In this document: piece by piece, positions 14,377 through 22,762 of the stretch
How positions within the stretch are numbered: position 1 is the stretch's first letter
How the letters are laid out: the number at the start of each line of letters is the position of its first letter
Virus record (IMG/VR): IMGVR_UViG_3300023174_000655
Coordinates: 1 to 23,238 of that record
Length of the DNA stretch: 23,238 nt
Reading direction: 5' to 3' (one strand)
Origin: a virus
Notes under the pieces: model-generated
What the model was told of the DNA's origin: nothing
The model's database searches: none
What the model saw: only the letters and a program-made list of their open reading frames with translations
Made by a program: the position numbers and the translations under genes

Positions 14377-16102
14377 AAACTGGAGGTGCTGCTGCCGGGG
14401 CAGTTGCTCCCATGCCAGTATCAACTCCTGGGGGCATACCGCCAGCTGCCTGTTGCATATCTTCTGGGGCACTAGTGTCACTGTTTAATTCCAAATCACT
14501 GTCGATGCCAGCAGCACTAACACCTGCACTACGCAACTCACCACTGGCATCTGTACCAGTAATATTGCTCATGCCTTTTTCCTGCTTCCATAAGTTTTCA
14601 TTTTCTGCCATCTCTTCTTCACTAAGCCCTAAGAATCTTTTCAAAGCAAAACGCTTACTGATATAGGGAATAGCCTGTATAGTATTAAATGTATTAATTC
14701 TCTGTCCATCAACTTCAGATTGACGATAACTAGCAAAGTTTTGAGGTGGTTGAAAACGTATCTCAAACAAACTAGTATCAATATTGATACCTTTACTATA
14801 CAAATAACGTTTGAATTCCTGATCAAATGCATTGGTCAATAACGTCTGCAAACGTATACAATAATTATTAAAACGTAATTCTTGAATGTAAGCAGTGCCT
14901 ACTCTTCCGTCGTTGTATTGTGCCTGACTGTCGTCCGCACCAGTAGGTAAGTAACTGCTAGGAATCCTAAGAGCTCTAAAAAGTTTGTTCGTAAAGTATT
15001 TAAGGTCATCAATCTCACCTAAGTTTGTGCCACCAGCCAATGTGTCGACTTTACTGCCACGACCGCCTTCAGTCTGAGGGAAGAAATAATCTTCACTGAT
15101 ACTTAACGGATTATAGGCACTGTCAATAACGTTCATACCACCGCCACTTTGACTGGGGATACGACGTTGGTGTATCTCATTCTTAACACGTTCCACAAAG
15201 GCCATGGCCATGTGACTGGGCATGTTACCCACATCAATATAAAATATTCTACGCTCTGGTGCTCGTTGAATACGATAGATTAGAATAGCATCTTCTAATA
15301 ATTCTTTTTGCTTGTATACTTTGAACACTTGCTCTAACAAACTATTGCCAAATGGATAATTGTTGTCAAGACCTTCACTCAAACTTAAATGCACTACATG
15401 AGCAGCGTCAATAGCCATTTCATTTTCACCAATATGAAATCTATCTCCATACTGAGTGGGATACGCACCTGTGGCTCCTCTAGTTTGTCCGCCGCCTGCA
15501 ATATAATTACTGCCTCTATTATTAGTCTGTTGTGGACTGGTTTGAATCTGTGTGGCTACTAAATTTTGGAAATTAGGTGCTAGGTCACGGACTATATACT
15601 GTTCAGGTTTTTTACCTTCACTTTCGTTTACAATGACCTTGACTAATTTACTAGGATCTATATAAAACCACTTTTGTGTTTCTGGATCTCTAATAAAAAA
15701 TGCATCGCCATACTTAAAAGTATTACGTACTATACGAAAAAATCTTGTGTCAAATTGTTGTACTTTAAACCATTGCTGTACGTATTCTCTTAGTACTCGT
15801 ATCTCTGAATTAGTAGCTTTATCTTTAAAACTGAGATGAAAAGTTGTGTTGTTTTCTTTATTTTTCTGTGTGCAAAATTCTGCTAGAATATCCAATGCTG
15901 CATTGATTTCTGGATCCATATCCATAGTATCATATTGCATATAACGTTCTATTCTATTAGGACTGCCCACATAAATGTCTGGTAAATAGCTACTATAATT
16001 ACTACGTGCAGGACCAGCCTTACTGCCATTTCCTACAGGACTGTTATTACCAGAAAGATTACTGGAAGTAGGGGCAGGGGTAAAGTATCTACGCCAACTC
16101 AT
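14375..16102 (-). CDS. gp20: Portal vertex protein gp20
   Basis: The product has 575 residues (T4 gp20 has 524). It forms the dodecameric portal that starts head assembly, passes DNA and joins the tail. Hallmark portal segments are visible: RYMQYDTMDMDPEINAALDI (about 53-72), RIVRNTFKYGDAFF (about 122-135), EDAILIYRIQRAPERRIFYI (about 265-284) and YLPTGADDSQAQYNDGRVGT (about 385-404). The last two are the conserved regions used in gp20 diversity studies. The C-terminal 60 residues are Ala/Gly/Pro/Met-rich and probably disordered. The start overlaps the stop of the 1589-residue gene at TAATG, so translation is probably coupled. The identification is strong. Confidence 0.97.
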   Translation of the reverse strand: MSWRRYFTPAPTSSNLSGNNSPVGNGSKAGPARSNYSSYLPDIYVGSPNRIERYMQYDTMDMDPEINAALDILAEFCTQKNKENNTTFHLSFKDKATNSEIRVLREYVQQWFKVQQFDTRFFRIVRNTFKYGDAFFIRDPETQKWFYIDPSKLVKVIVNESEGKKPEQYIVRDLAPNFQNLVATQIQTSPQQTNNRGSNYIAGGGQTRGATGAYPTQYGDRFHIGENEMAIDAAHVVHLSLSEGLDNNYPFGNSLLEQVFKVYKQKELLEDAILIYRIQRAPERRIFYIDVGNMPSHMAMAFVERVKNEIHQRRIPSQSGGGMNVIDSAYNPLSISEDYFFPQTEGGRGSKVDTLAGGTNLGEIDDLKYFTNKLFRALRIPSSYLPTGADDSQAQYNDGRVGTAYIQELRFNNYCIRLQTLLTNAFDQEFKRYLYSKGINIDTSLFEIRFQPPQNFASYRQSEVDGQRINTFNTIQAIPYISKRFALKRFLGLSEEEMAENENLWKQEKGMSNITGTDASGELRSAGVSAAGIDSDLELNSDTSAPEDMQQAAGGMPPGVDTGMGATAPAAAPPV

Positions 16103-19100
16103 TAAGCCATCCCATGTAAGTTTCCACTAGCTGCTGATGCAACTGATTTAGTGGCTTTAATTTGATCTTTTATTAATGCACCATTTGTATTGTTCACTGC
16201 AATTAGTTTTTCCATAGCAGTATTTAATTTTTCTAAGGTTTTTACTACGTCGTCTAGGCTTTTTGCCTCAGCTTTATCACTAGATTTGCCACCAGTTTTA
16301 TCTTTTTCTTCTTGAGCAGTTTTAGCTGCTGCTTGCCTTTTAAGTTTGGCTGTTTCAGCATCGTCGACACTGGTATCTTCTTTGCCTTTGACCTTAGGTA
16401 ACGCTTTGTTATCTGCTTTAGGCTCAGCTAAAATTGGCATACCATTAGCACCAATTTTACTTACTTTACCAAAAGATATTTTAGACCTGTCAAGAGTATC
16501 AGGTTGCTCTTGTTTAATATCTTCTGTGGTTCTTGCTGCTGTATCTTGATCACTATACTTGGGTTCAGGAGCCATGTTCTGTAACATTTGCTCGCCAATA
16601 GCTTCATCTACTCCGCCAAATTCATCCATTACACTGGGTGGCTCTGGTAAGGATTTTTTTATATCGTCCATGATTTGATCTGTATTATCAGTAAAATCAG
16701 TACTGGAATCTGACAGACCCCCAATTAAATCCCCCATTGATTCGTCAACTACCTTGGCTAAATTTTCATTGGCATCACTTAGTTCTTGAGCAAGTATCTC
16801 ATATTGTTCACCTATGTCTTCCTCACTGGCGCCCATTAATAAATCATCTAGTTTTTGTTGTGCTTCTTTCTGTCTTGCTATGGCCTTATCTATGTTATCC
16901 TGTGCTTCTACTGCTTTCATTTCTCCATCAGTAGGTCCTGGTATAGAATCCTTTATATCAGCCATGATTTTTTCTGTATTGTCAGTAAAATCATCACTTG
17001 ATTCAGTTAATCCACCAACTAGATCACCAAATGATTCATCAACTACTTTGGCTAGATTTTCATTAGCCTCGCTTAGTTGCTGTGCATAGTACTCATACTG
17101 CTCACCTATATCTTCCTCACTAGCACCCATTAACAAATCGTTTAGTTTTTGTTGTGCTTCTTTTTGTCTTTCTATGGCCTTGTCTATATTATCTTGTGCT
17201 TCAGTAGACTTCATTGCTGCATCAGTAGGCCCTGGTATAGATTGTTTTATGTCAGCCATGATTTGATCTGTATTGTCAGTAAACCCAGCACTTGATTCAG
17301 TCATTCCACCAACTAGATCACTAAACGATTCATCAACTACTTTGGCCAAGTTCTCGTTAGCTTCTTTTAGTTCTTGAGCAAGTATCTCATATTGTTCATT
17401 TAAATCATCATCAGTGGCTTCATTAAACAGATCATTTAATTTTTGTTGTGCTTCTTTTTGCCTTGCTATGGCCTTGTCTATGTTATCTTGTGCAGCAACA
17501 GATTTCATGTCTGCATCACTAGCATCTGTACTTGGAACTACACTATCAATATCTGAACTAACTTGTTCACTATATTTGGGGCCAAGATCCATATTTCCCA
17601 ACATTTGGCCACCAATAGCTTCATCTACTCCACTAAACTCATCTGGTAACGCATTATCAATATCTGAACTAACCTGCGTTAAAGAATCACTATAATCGAT
17701 ACTTGAACTTTCCACAGTACCAATTAAGTCACTCATTGATTCGTCAACTACTTTGGCTAAATTTTCATTAGCATCACTTAGTTCTTGAGCAAGTATCTCA
17801 TATTGTTCATTTAAATCATCATCAGTGGCTTCATTAAACAGATCATTTAATTTTTGTTGTGCTTCTTTTTGTCTTGCTATGGCCTTGTCTATATTGTCCT
17901 GTGCAGTAACAGATTTCATGTCTGAATCACTAGCACCTGGCACTGTTTTGTTAATATCCTCACTGACATTGGCTAAATTATCACTTGAATACTCAACGGT
18001 ACCAATTAAGTCACTCATTGATTCGTCAACTACTTTGGTCAAGTTCTCGTTAGCTTCTTTTAGTTCTTGAGCATAAATTTCATATTGCTCACCAATATCC
18101 TCTTCACTGGCTCCCATTAGTAAATCATTTAACTTTTGCTGTGCTTCTTTTTGCCTTGCTATGGCCTTGTCTATATTGTCCTGTGCAGCAACAGATTTCA
18201 TATCTGAATCACTAGCACCTGGTAAAGTGCTATTAATATCCTCACTAACTTGCTCACTGTATTTGGGACCAAGATCCATGTTTTTCAACAGTTGCTCGCC
18301 AATAGCTTCATCCAATCCAGCAAACTCATTTACGGGGATAACATTTTTTATATCATTAGAAACTTTCTCAGTAGTTTGTTCTTTTTTAGATTCTTCTTTT
18401 TTAGGTTCTTCTTTTTTAGGCTCTTCTTTTTTAATTCTAGGAATTTCAATCTTAGCCCCAGCAAAAATCTTATTTGGATCTTTGATCTGTGGGTTAGCTT
18501 TCATTATGTCCTCAATGGACACCCCTGCTGCTTTGGCAATTTTAGTTAAATTGTCGCCAGCTTTAATAGTGTAAGCCTCTAACTTTTTACTATCAGTGTC
18601 TGCAGAATCTTTTTTAACTGCTACAGCAACTTCTTTATTTGACTGAATAGTAGCAGCAGCTATTTTTTCCTGTGCTTCCTTTGAAAGCTCTTTAGCATTT
18701 AAAAAATGCTCTTTAAATAATTGTCCTAACCCAGCGGCTTCAGCTTTTTGATACTCCTCTGCAATTTTCTTTTTATATTCAGCAGCATCCTTCTCGCTCA
18801 TATTACGAGTGTTTAATAACATTTTTTCTTGAAATGCTGTATCAGCTTGTGTTTTGTTATCTTCCTTTTTAGCCGCTATTGGTGCTGCTGTTGGTGCTGC
18901 TGTTGGCTGTGATACTTTAGGCTCTGATTTTGTTTCTGCTGGCTTTGCTGTTGGAGCAGGCTGAGTTTGAACTGGTGTAAGTTTTTTTAAGTCTGTAATT
19001 TCTTTTGGCCAATTAGTAACTTCTACTTTACTAACTGTGGTTTTAATGTCTGTGAGTATTTTATTAATATCAATACCAGGCATTTTGGCTGAATCTGCTT

Positions 19101-20871
19101 TAGGCATGTTTTTAACAGCATCACCAAATCCACCAGTTATGCCTTTGATATCAATCTTACCTGCATCTGCTTTAGGCATGTTTTTAACAGCATCACCAAA
19201 TCCACCAGTCATACCTTTGATATCTAATTTAGAATTATCTGATAATTGTTGAGCCAATTTCTTAGTAGAATCAGGATCTAACACAGTTTCATCTTTGTGA
19301 ATTTTAACTAGTGCATCCATAGGCTCTATTGGACTGCCAGTTTTTTCTAAAGTTCCGCCTTCTCTAGTTCCAGGTGGCTTTTCATTTGAATTTGGCGCAG
19401 CAACCCTATTAACAAATTTAGCAACATTGCCAGCACCATATGTTGGTAATGCTAATGGATTTTCTTTAGCTACTTGCTCTGGTGATTTGCCTTCCCTAGC
19501 TGCCTTAAATCCTTCCTTGCCTGCGTTCTCCCCAGCAGTAATCATTTTTTTAGCTGCACCACTTGCGCCAAGAACGTTTTCAGCTAATGATTTTAATGCA
19601 GGACTAACTTCTTTAACCAAAGGTTGAACAAGTCCACTCATCATTGCTGCATTTACATCCTTCATTCTTTGATCAAAATTCACAACTGCTTTGGTTGCTC
19701 CATCAGAAGCCTTTTGTTCTTCTTTGGCGTTATCTTCATATCTTTTTCTGGCTTCTTCAGTGGTCACTGGTCTACCAAGCTCTTCTTCCATTTGTTTTCT
19801 AGTTGCTTCAACTCCTTTGGATAAAGCTTCTGTGTCTTTGGATGTTTGAGCCACTGCTCTGCCAAAATCTCCAGTTACGCCAGATAATACTCTCATTTGT
19901 AAATGAGCAGAATCTTTACTGTTTTTGGCAGCTTCTTCCTGTGCTTCAGCAGCTTTTTGATCAGCTTCTTTAAATCTACCTGCTCTCGCAAGGTTGGCCT
20001 GTTCTACTGTGGCCAAACCTTGTTTCCCACTGGCTGCCAATTGCATAGCCGCTTCTTTGGACTGCACAGTTCCATATAAGAACTGCTCTTTGAACATCTG
20101 GCCCTGACCCAAAGCCTCTGCTTTGGCATACTGTTCTGCCATTTTTTTCTTATATTCAGCAGCTTCTTTATCACTCATGCCCTGAGTTTGTAGGGCTATC
20201 TTAGCTTGATAGGCCTGATCAGCTTGTAACTTTTTAGCAGACTCCATCTGCTCTTCACGACTTTTTCCAGTCATCTTGGCCATTAAATCCATTTCTGTTG
20301 CTAATTCCATAGCACCTTTAATGGCCATTTCATCTTTTTCCTTGCCAGCTCGCATACTGTTACCAATTGCGCTCATTTGTAATGCTAATATCTCATTAAG
20401 ATCCTTATTAGCATAACCCATATTTCTTAATTGGTCTACAGCTCCAGCACTTTCATCATACATTAACTTGCTGGCTCTGGCAAATTCTTTAGCACCTTTG
20501 TCGATGCTTCCGCCCCATCCAGCTAGACTAGCCCTATTTTGTGTGACAATTTCATTAAACTCACCTAGGCTAATTCTAGCACCTTTTGCAGCGGCCTGCA
20601 TGTCTACTATGCTGTTGCCAAAACTTATACCAGTTTTACTGATATTTTGCCATGTCTCCATGCCAGAAGCAATATCTCGACTTAGATCTATAAAAGCCTT
20701 TGCAGCATTGCCCATGGGGCCAGGCAATCTAGTCAAATAGCCTTCAAAAGCAGTAAGTGCAGCATTAGATGATTTTGTGTCAATTGGTCCGCTGCCAGTA
20801 TTACGGCTTCCGCCAATAGCTTTTGCTAGTCGTTGTATGCTTTCATCTGATAAATTGACACTGTCAGCCAT
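16102..20871 (-). CDS. Giant repeat protein with tape-measure character and internal LysM domain
   Basis: The product has 1589 residues. The N-terminal 480 residues are helical with tape-measure-like stretches (KTGISFGNSIVDMQAAAKG, SLGEFNEIVTQNRASLAGWG). KIHKDETVLDPDSTKKL near residue 535 resembles a motif common in tape-measure and tail proteins. Two 24-residue repeats follow (GGFGDAVKNMPKAD). A LysM domain lies at about 764-811 (YTIKAGDNLTKIAKAAGVS ... NKIFAGAKIEIP), then a KKEEP tract. Five long repeats cover about 887-1390, and the C-terminus is charged and helical. LysM implies peptidoglycan binding, so the protein may act at the cell wall during DNA entry. It overlaps gp20 and the upstream gene at TAATG junctions. 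T4 encodes its tape measure (gp29, 590 residues) elsewhere, so tape measure is an inference; an internal or tail-tip structural protein is the alternative. Confidence 0.6.
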   Translation of the reverse strand: MADSVNLSDESIQRLAKAIGGSRNTGSGPIDTKSSNAALTAFEGYLTRLPGPMGNAAKAFIDLSRDIASGMETWQNISKTGISFGNSIVDMQAAAKGARISLGEFNEIVTQNRASLAGWGGSIDKGAKEFARASKLMYDESAGAVDQLRNMGYANKDLNEILALQMSAIGNSMRAGKEKDEMAIKGAMELATEMDLMAKMTGKSREEQMESAKKLQADQAYQAKIALQTQGMSDKEAAEYKKKMAEQYAKAEALGQGQMFKEQFLYGTVQSKEAAMQLAASGKQGLATVEQANLARAGRFKEADQKAAEAQEEAAKNSKDSAHLQMRVLSGVTGDFGRAVAQTSKDTEALSKGVEATRKQMEEELGRPVTTEEARKRYEDNAKEEQKASDGATKAVVNFDQRMKDVNAAMMSGLVQPLVKEVSPALKSLAENVLGASGAAKKMITAGENAGKEGFKAAREGKSPEQVAKENPLALPTYGAGNVAKFVNRVAAPNSNEKPPGTREGGTLEKTGSPIEPMDALVKIHKDETVLDPDSTKKLAQQLSDNSKLDIKGMTGGFGDAVKNMPKADAGKIDIKGITGGFGDAVKNMPKADSAKMPGIDINKILTDIKTTVSKVEVTNWPKEITDLKKLTPVQTQPAPTAKPAETKSEPKVSQPTAAPTAAPIAAKKEDNKTQADTAFQEKMLLNTRNMSEKDAAEYKKKIAEEYQKAEAAGLGQLFKEHFLNAKELSKEAQEKIAAATIQSNKEVAVAVKKDSADTDSKKLEAYTIKAGDNLTKIAKAAGVSIEDIMKANPQIKDPNKIFAGAKIEIPRIKKEEPKKEEPKKEESKKEQTTEKVSNDIKNVIPVNEFAGLDEAIGEQLLKNMDLGPKYSEQVSEDINSTLPGASDSDMKSVAAQDNIDKAIARQKEAQQKLNDLLMGASEEDIGEQYEIYAQELKEANENLTKVVDESMSDLIGTVEYSSDNLANVSEDINKTVPGASDSDMKSVTAQDNIDKAIARQKEAQQKLNDLFNEATDDDLNEQYEILAQELSDANENLAKVVDESMSDLIGTVESSSIDYSDSLTQVSSDIDNALPDEFSGVDEAIGGQMLGNMDLGPKYSEQVSSDIDSVVPSTDASDADMKSVAAQDNIDKAIARQKEAQQKLNDLFNEATDDDLNEQYEILAQELKEANENLAKVVDESFSDLVGGMTESSAGFTDNTDQIMADIKQSIPGPTDAAMKSTEAQDNIDKAIERQKEAQQKLNDLLMGASEEDIGEQYEYYAQQLSEANENLAKVVDESFGDLVGGLTESSDDFTDNTEKIMADIKDSIPGPTDGEMKAVEAQDNIDKAIARQKEAQQKLDDLLMGASEEDIGEQYEILAQELSDANENLAKVVDESMGDLIGGLSDSSTDFTDNTDQIMDDIKKSLPEPPSVMDEFGGVDEAIGEQMLQNMAPEPKYSDQDTAARTTEDIKQEQPDTLDRSKISFGKVSKIGANGMPILAEPKADNKALPKVKGKEDTSVDDAETAKLKRQAAAKTAQEEKDKTGGKSSDKAEAKSLDDVVKTLEKLNTAMEKLIAVNNTNGALIKDQIKATKSVASAASGNLHGMA
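16700..18210 (-). repeat. Five coding repeats of about 75-80 residues in the giant protein
   Basis: Copies lie near 17983-18209, 17703-17929, 17287-17515, 16991-17224 and 16700-16933. Each encodes a unit with AQDNIDKAIARQKEAQQKL, E-Q-Y-E, ANENLAKVVDES and a D-L-I/V-G end, with linkers ending in IPGPTD or LPGASD. A second element, DEAIGEQML ... PKYS, occurs three times between or beside them. Copies two and three share 94 identical bases (17367-17460 and 17778-17871). Confidence 0.85.
18440..18580 (-). other. LysM domain coding segment within the giant protein
   Basis: The segment encodes YTIKAGDNLTKIAKAAGVS, then IEDIMKANPQI and NKIFAGAKIEIP, the usual LysM pattern (Y-x-V/I-x-x-G-D-x-L-x-x-I-A ... 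N ... I-x-x-G-x-x-I-x-I-P). LysM domains bind peptidoglycan or chitin. It is followed at 18370-18430 by a Lys-Lys-Glu-Glu-Pro tract, probably a flexible linker. Confidence 0.85.
19093..19209 (-). repeat. Tandem 72-base repeat in the giant protein
   Basis: Forty-five bases at 19093-19137 recur exactly at 19165-19209, a 72-base period (24 codons). Each encodes GGFGDAVKNMPKAD. Exact identity points to a recent duplication. Confidence 0.85.
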
Positions 20872-21854
20872 TATTTTTTACCTTTGAATTTTTCCCATTG
20901 CGCTATGAACCCATCAGGAGTATTAAACTGATCATTATAACCAGTCCAAACAGGATATATGGCACCAGGTCTTTTAGGAATCTTATCTAAAGGATTGCCT
21001 TTGCCATTTGCAATATCCAATGATACTGTGTTTTTTACCGAAGGCAGATAATAAAACTGTGGTTCTATAGTTAAATAACCATCTTTATCAGTGGCAATTT
21101 CATCCCCAACTCTAATACCTTTAGGGCTATCAAAAGTACCATTAGCACCATAAAGCAGACCATGTAAACCATTAGGATCTGTAGGTATTGTCAAATCTTT
21201 CTTAGTTTGGTCCACTGACTTGCCAAATATTTTGTCAATACCTACAGCTTTTAATGCATCGGCACCCAGTGACACAATTGTGTTCCAACCCTCTGTTGCT
21301 GGCCACCCAACTAAAGAATATAATATTTTTTTAACAAACTGTGTTAGAAAGTCATTGCTTTTTTCAAACCATAACAGTGTAAGTGCAGGAGACAAGGTAA
21401 GAACATACTTAAATATGCCTACAATAGTTGCCGGAATCCAACCAACAACTGGAATAAATCTAAGCAAAATTTGTACTCCGCCAAGTATTTTTCTAAATCC
21501 CCCTCTTGACCATGCTAATACTACTGAAGCAGCAACCTTACCTACCAGTTGTTCCATTTGTTCATAATATTTTGTCTGTGCTTCTTGAATAGATGCACTG
21601 CCACTAAACATATTATTTTTAGGAACATCACCATTAGATTTTTTAAATTGATTAAAATCATTATTGAGTTTGTCTTTTTGTTTGATAAAATCATTGATAA
21701 AATAGACTACTCCTAGAAATTGAAAGAACGTTAATAATATTGGCCCACCAAGAATTTTACTAAAATACTTTTGCTCAATGCTAGTTCTTCCAGCAATTAC
21801 AGGGTTTCTTTCAGCAAAGGTTGGTGCTTCTTTGACAATTTCTATGATTTTCAT
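20871..21854 (-). CDS. Hydrophobic virion-associated protein of unknown function
   Basis: The product has 327 residues, starting MKIIEIVKEAPTF, a start I have seen in small marine phage virion proteins. A hydrophobic segment lies at about 36-54 (GPILLTFFQFLGVVYFI). A second at 104-116 is weaker, and a long hydrophobic block at 124-163 contains FIPVVGWIPATIVGIF. The C-terminal half is soluble, with GLLYGANGTF, VGDEIATDKDGYL and AIYPVWTGYND. It overlaps the giant LysM protein gene at TAATG, so the two are made together and may interact. An ejected membrane-active protein that helps DNA cross the envelope is possible but unproven. No Shine-Dalgarno sequence is present; CTAAATA ends five bases before the ATG. 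I do not recognise the family. Confidence 0.6.
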   Translation of the reverse strand: MKIIEIVKEAPTFAERNPVIAGRTSIEQKYFSKILGGPILLTFFQFLGVVYFINDFIKQKDKLNNDFNQFKKSNGDVPKNNMFSGSASIQEAQTKYYEQMEQLVGKVAASVVLAWSRGGFRKILGGVQILLRFIPVVGWIPATIVGIFKYVLTLSPALTLLWFEKSNDFLTQFVKKILYSLVGWPATEGWNTIVSLGADALKAVGIDKIFGKSVDQTKKDLTIPTDPNGLHGLLYGANGTFDSPKGIRVGDEIATDKDGYLTIEPQFYYLPSVKNTVSLDIANGKGNPLDKIPKRPGAIYPVWTGYNDQFNTPDGFIAQWEKFKGKK

Positions 21855-21859
21855 AAGTT

Positions 21860-21866
21860 TATTTAG
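21860..21866 (-). promoter_or_regulatory. CTAAATA late-promoter box five bases before the hydrophobic protein ATG
   Basis: The minus strand reads CTAAATA, the form of the late -10 box I recall from marine T4-like cyanophages, followed by AACTT and ATG. It would drive the hydrophobic protein, the giant protein and gp20 as a late operon with a leaderless first message. Confidence 0.5.
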
Positions 21867-21883
21867 TTACCAAAATATGGTAA
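21867..21883. promoter_or_regulatory. Inverted repeat between divergent late promoters
   Basis: TTACC, seven bases and GGTAA form a small dyad in the 89-base gap between the divergent genes at 21854 and 21944. It adjoins the minus-strand CTAAATA box. It could be a protein site, but five-base arms are often chance. Confidence 0.2.
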
Positions 21884-21911
21884 ATTTTTAATCGACCCCA
21901 TTTTATGCTAG

Positions 21912-21919
21912 TATAAATA
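21912..21919 (+). promoter_or_regulatory. Exact T4-type late promoter (TATAAATA) for the gp26-like operon
   Basis: TATAAATA matches the T4 late consensus at all eight bases. The expected start at about 21925 gives a leader of about 19 bases that contains the GGAG ribosome site at 21932-21935. It drives the only plus-strand operon in the window. Confidence 0.8.
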
Positions 21920-21943
21920 TTCAAAATTATTGGAGCTGCCACC

Positions 21944-22762
21944 ATGAACAACCCTCTGCAAAAATATTTCAGACAACCTAAAATCTTTATTAACTTACCT
22001 AGTAAAGGACTTTATTACGAACCAGGAACTTTGATAGGAGATCATAGTAATTTTCCCATATTGGCCATGACTGGAATTGACGAAATATTAGTTAAAACTC
22101 CAGATGCATTGTTTAACGGAGAATCCACTATTAGAATTATAGAAAGTTGCTGTCCCTATATTAAGGACGCCAAAAATATGCCAGTCATTGACGTTGATTC
22201 TATTTTAGCTGGTATTAAGATTGCCACATTTGGCAATACTGCTACAGTAACTAAGACTTGCACTAATTGTGGCACTGAAAATGATTATGATTTACCCTTG
22301 AGTAATATTATTGATTATTTTGGCAGTTTAAAATTCAGTAATAAAATTACCATTGAAGATAATTTAGAAATTGTTATCAGACCATTAAAATATAGTGAAA
22401 TGAGTTATTTTAGTATGGAAAATTTCAAACTTCAAAAAATTCTAAATCAAACAGTTGAAATGAGTGATGAAGATAAAAAATCTAAAATTAATGAAATTTA
22501 TATTAAACTCAGTGAATTACAATTGGAATTATTTTTATTTGCAGTTGAGAGTGTTATTATAGACGATGTGTCAGTTACTGAAAAAGAATACATTGAAGAA
22601 TGGTTGAAAAATGTTGAAAGATCAGTGTTCAGTAATATCAAAAAGAAAATAGAAGAAAATAAAAATCTATGGGAAATTCCAGATACCCCTGTAGTATGCG
22701 CAGAATGTGGTACTGAAAACAAAGTCCAACTAAGTTTGGATCAATCAAGTTTTTTCGGATAA
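21944..22762 (+). CDS. gp26: Baseplate hub protein gp26-like (possible tail-assembly chaperone short form)
   Basis: The product has 272 residues, starting MNNPLQKYFRQPKIFINLPS, which I recognise from gp26-type baseplate hub proteins of marine T4-like phages (T4_baseplate family). Other family-like parts are LAMTGIDEILVKTPDALFNG (about 40-59) and the ESCCPYIKD segment. Two CxxCGTEN motifs (C106/C109 and C252/C255) could together bind one zinc ion. The second half is a helical domain (about 150-245). GGAG lies 8 bases before the ATG, under an exact TATAAATA promoter. The last codons are AGT TTT TTC GGA TAA, and the heptamer T TTT TTC allows -1 slippage into the next frame. In T4, gp26 is listed as a hub assembly protein; a chaperone role is my inference. 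Confidence 0.8.
   Translation: MNNPLQKYFRQPKIFINLPSKGLYYEPGTLIGDHSNFPILAMTGIDEILVKTPDALFNGESTIRIIESCCPYIKDAKNMPVIDVDSILAGIKIATFGNTATVTKTCTNCGTENDYDLPLSNIIDYFGSLKFSNKITIEDNLEIVIRPLKYSEMSYFSMENFKLQKILNQTVEMSDEDKKSKINEIYIKLSELQLELFLFAVESVIIDDVSVTEKEYIEEWLKNVERSVFSNIKKKIEENKNLWEIPDTPVVCAECGTENKVQLSLDQSSFFG
22750..22756 (+). promoter_or_regulatory. Slippery heptamer T TTT TTC for -1 frameshifting
   Basis: In the gp26-like frame the codons are TTT (22751-22753) and TTC (22754-22756), preceded by T at 22750. This is an exact X XXY YYZ slippery site. It lies two codons before the stop at 22760-22762. The -1 frame continues CGG ATA AAG and stays open to 22989. No strong downstream hairpin or pseudoknot is obvious by eye. 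P2 is known to frameshift at the similar T6G in its E/E' tail genes. Confidence 0.7.
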
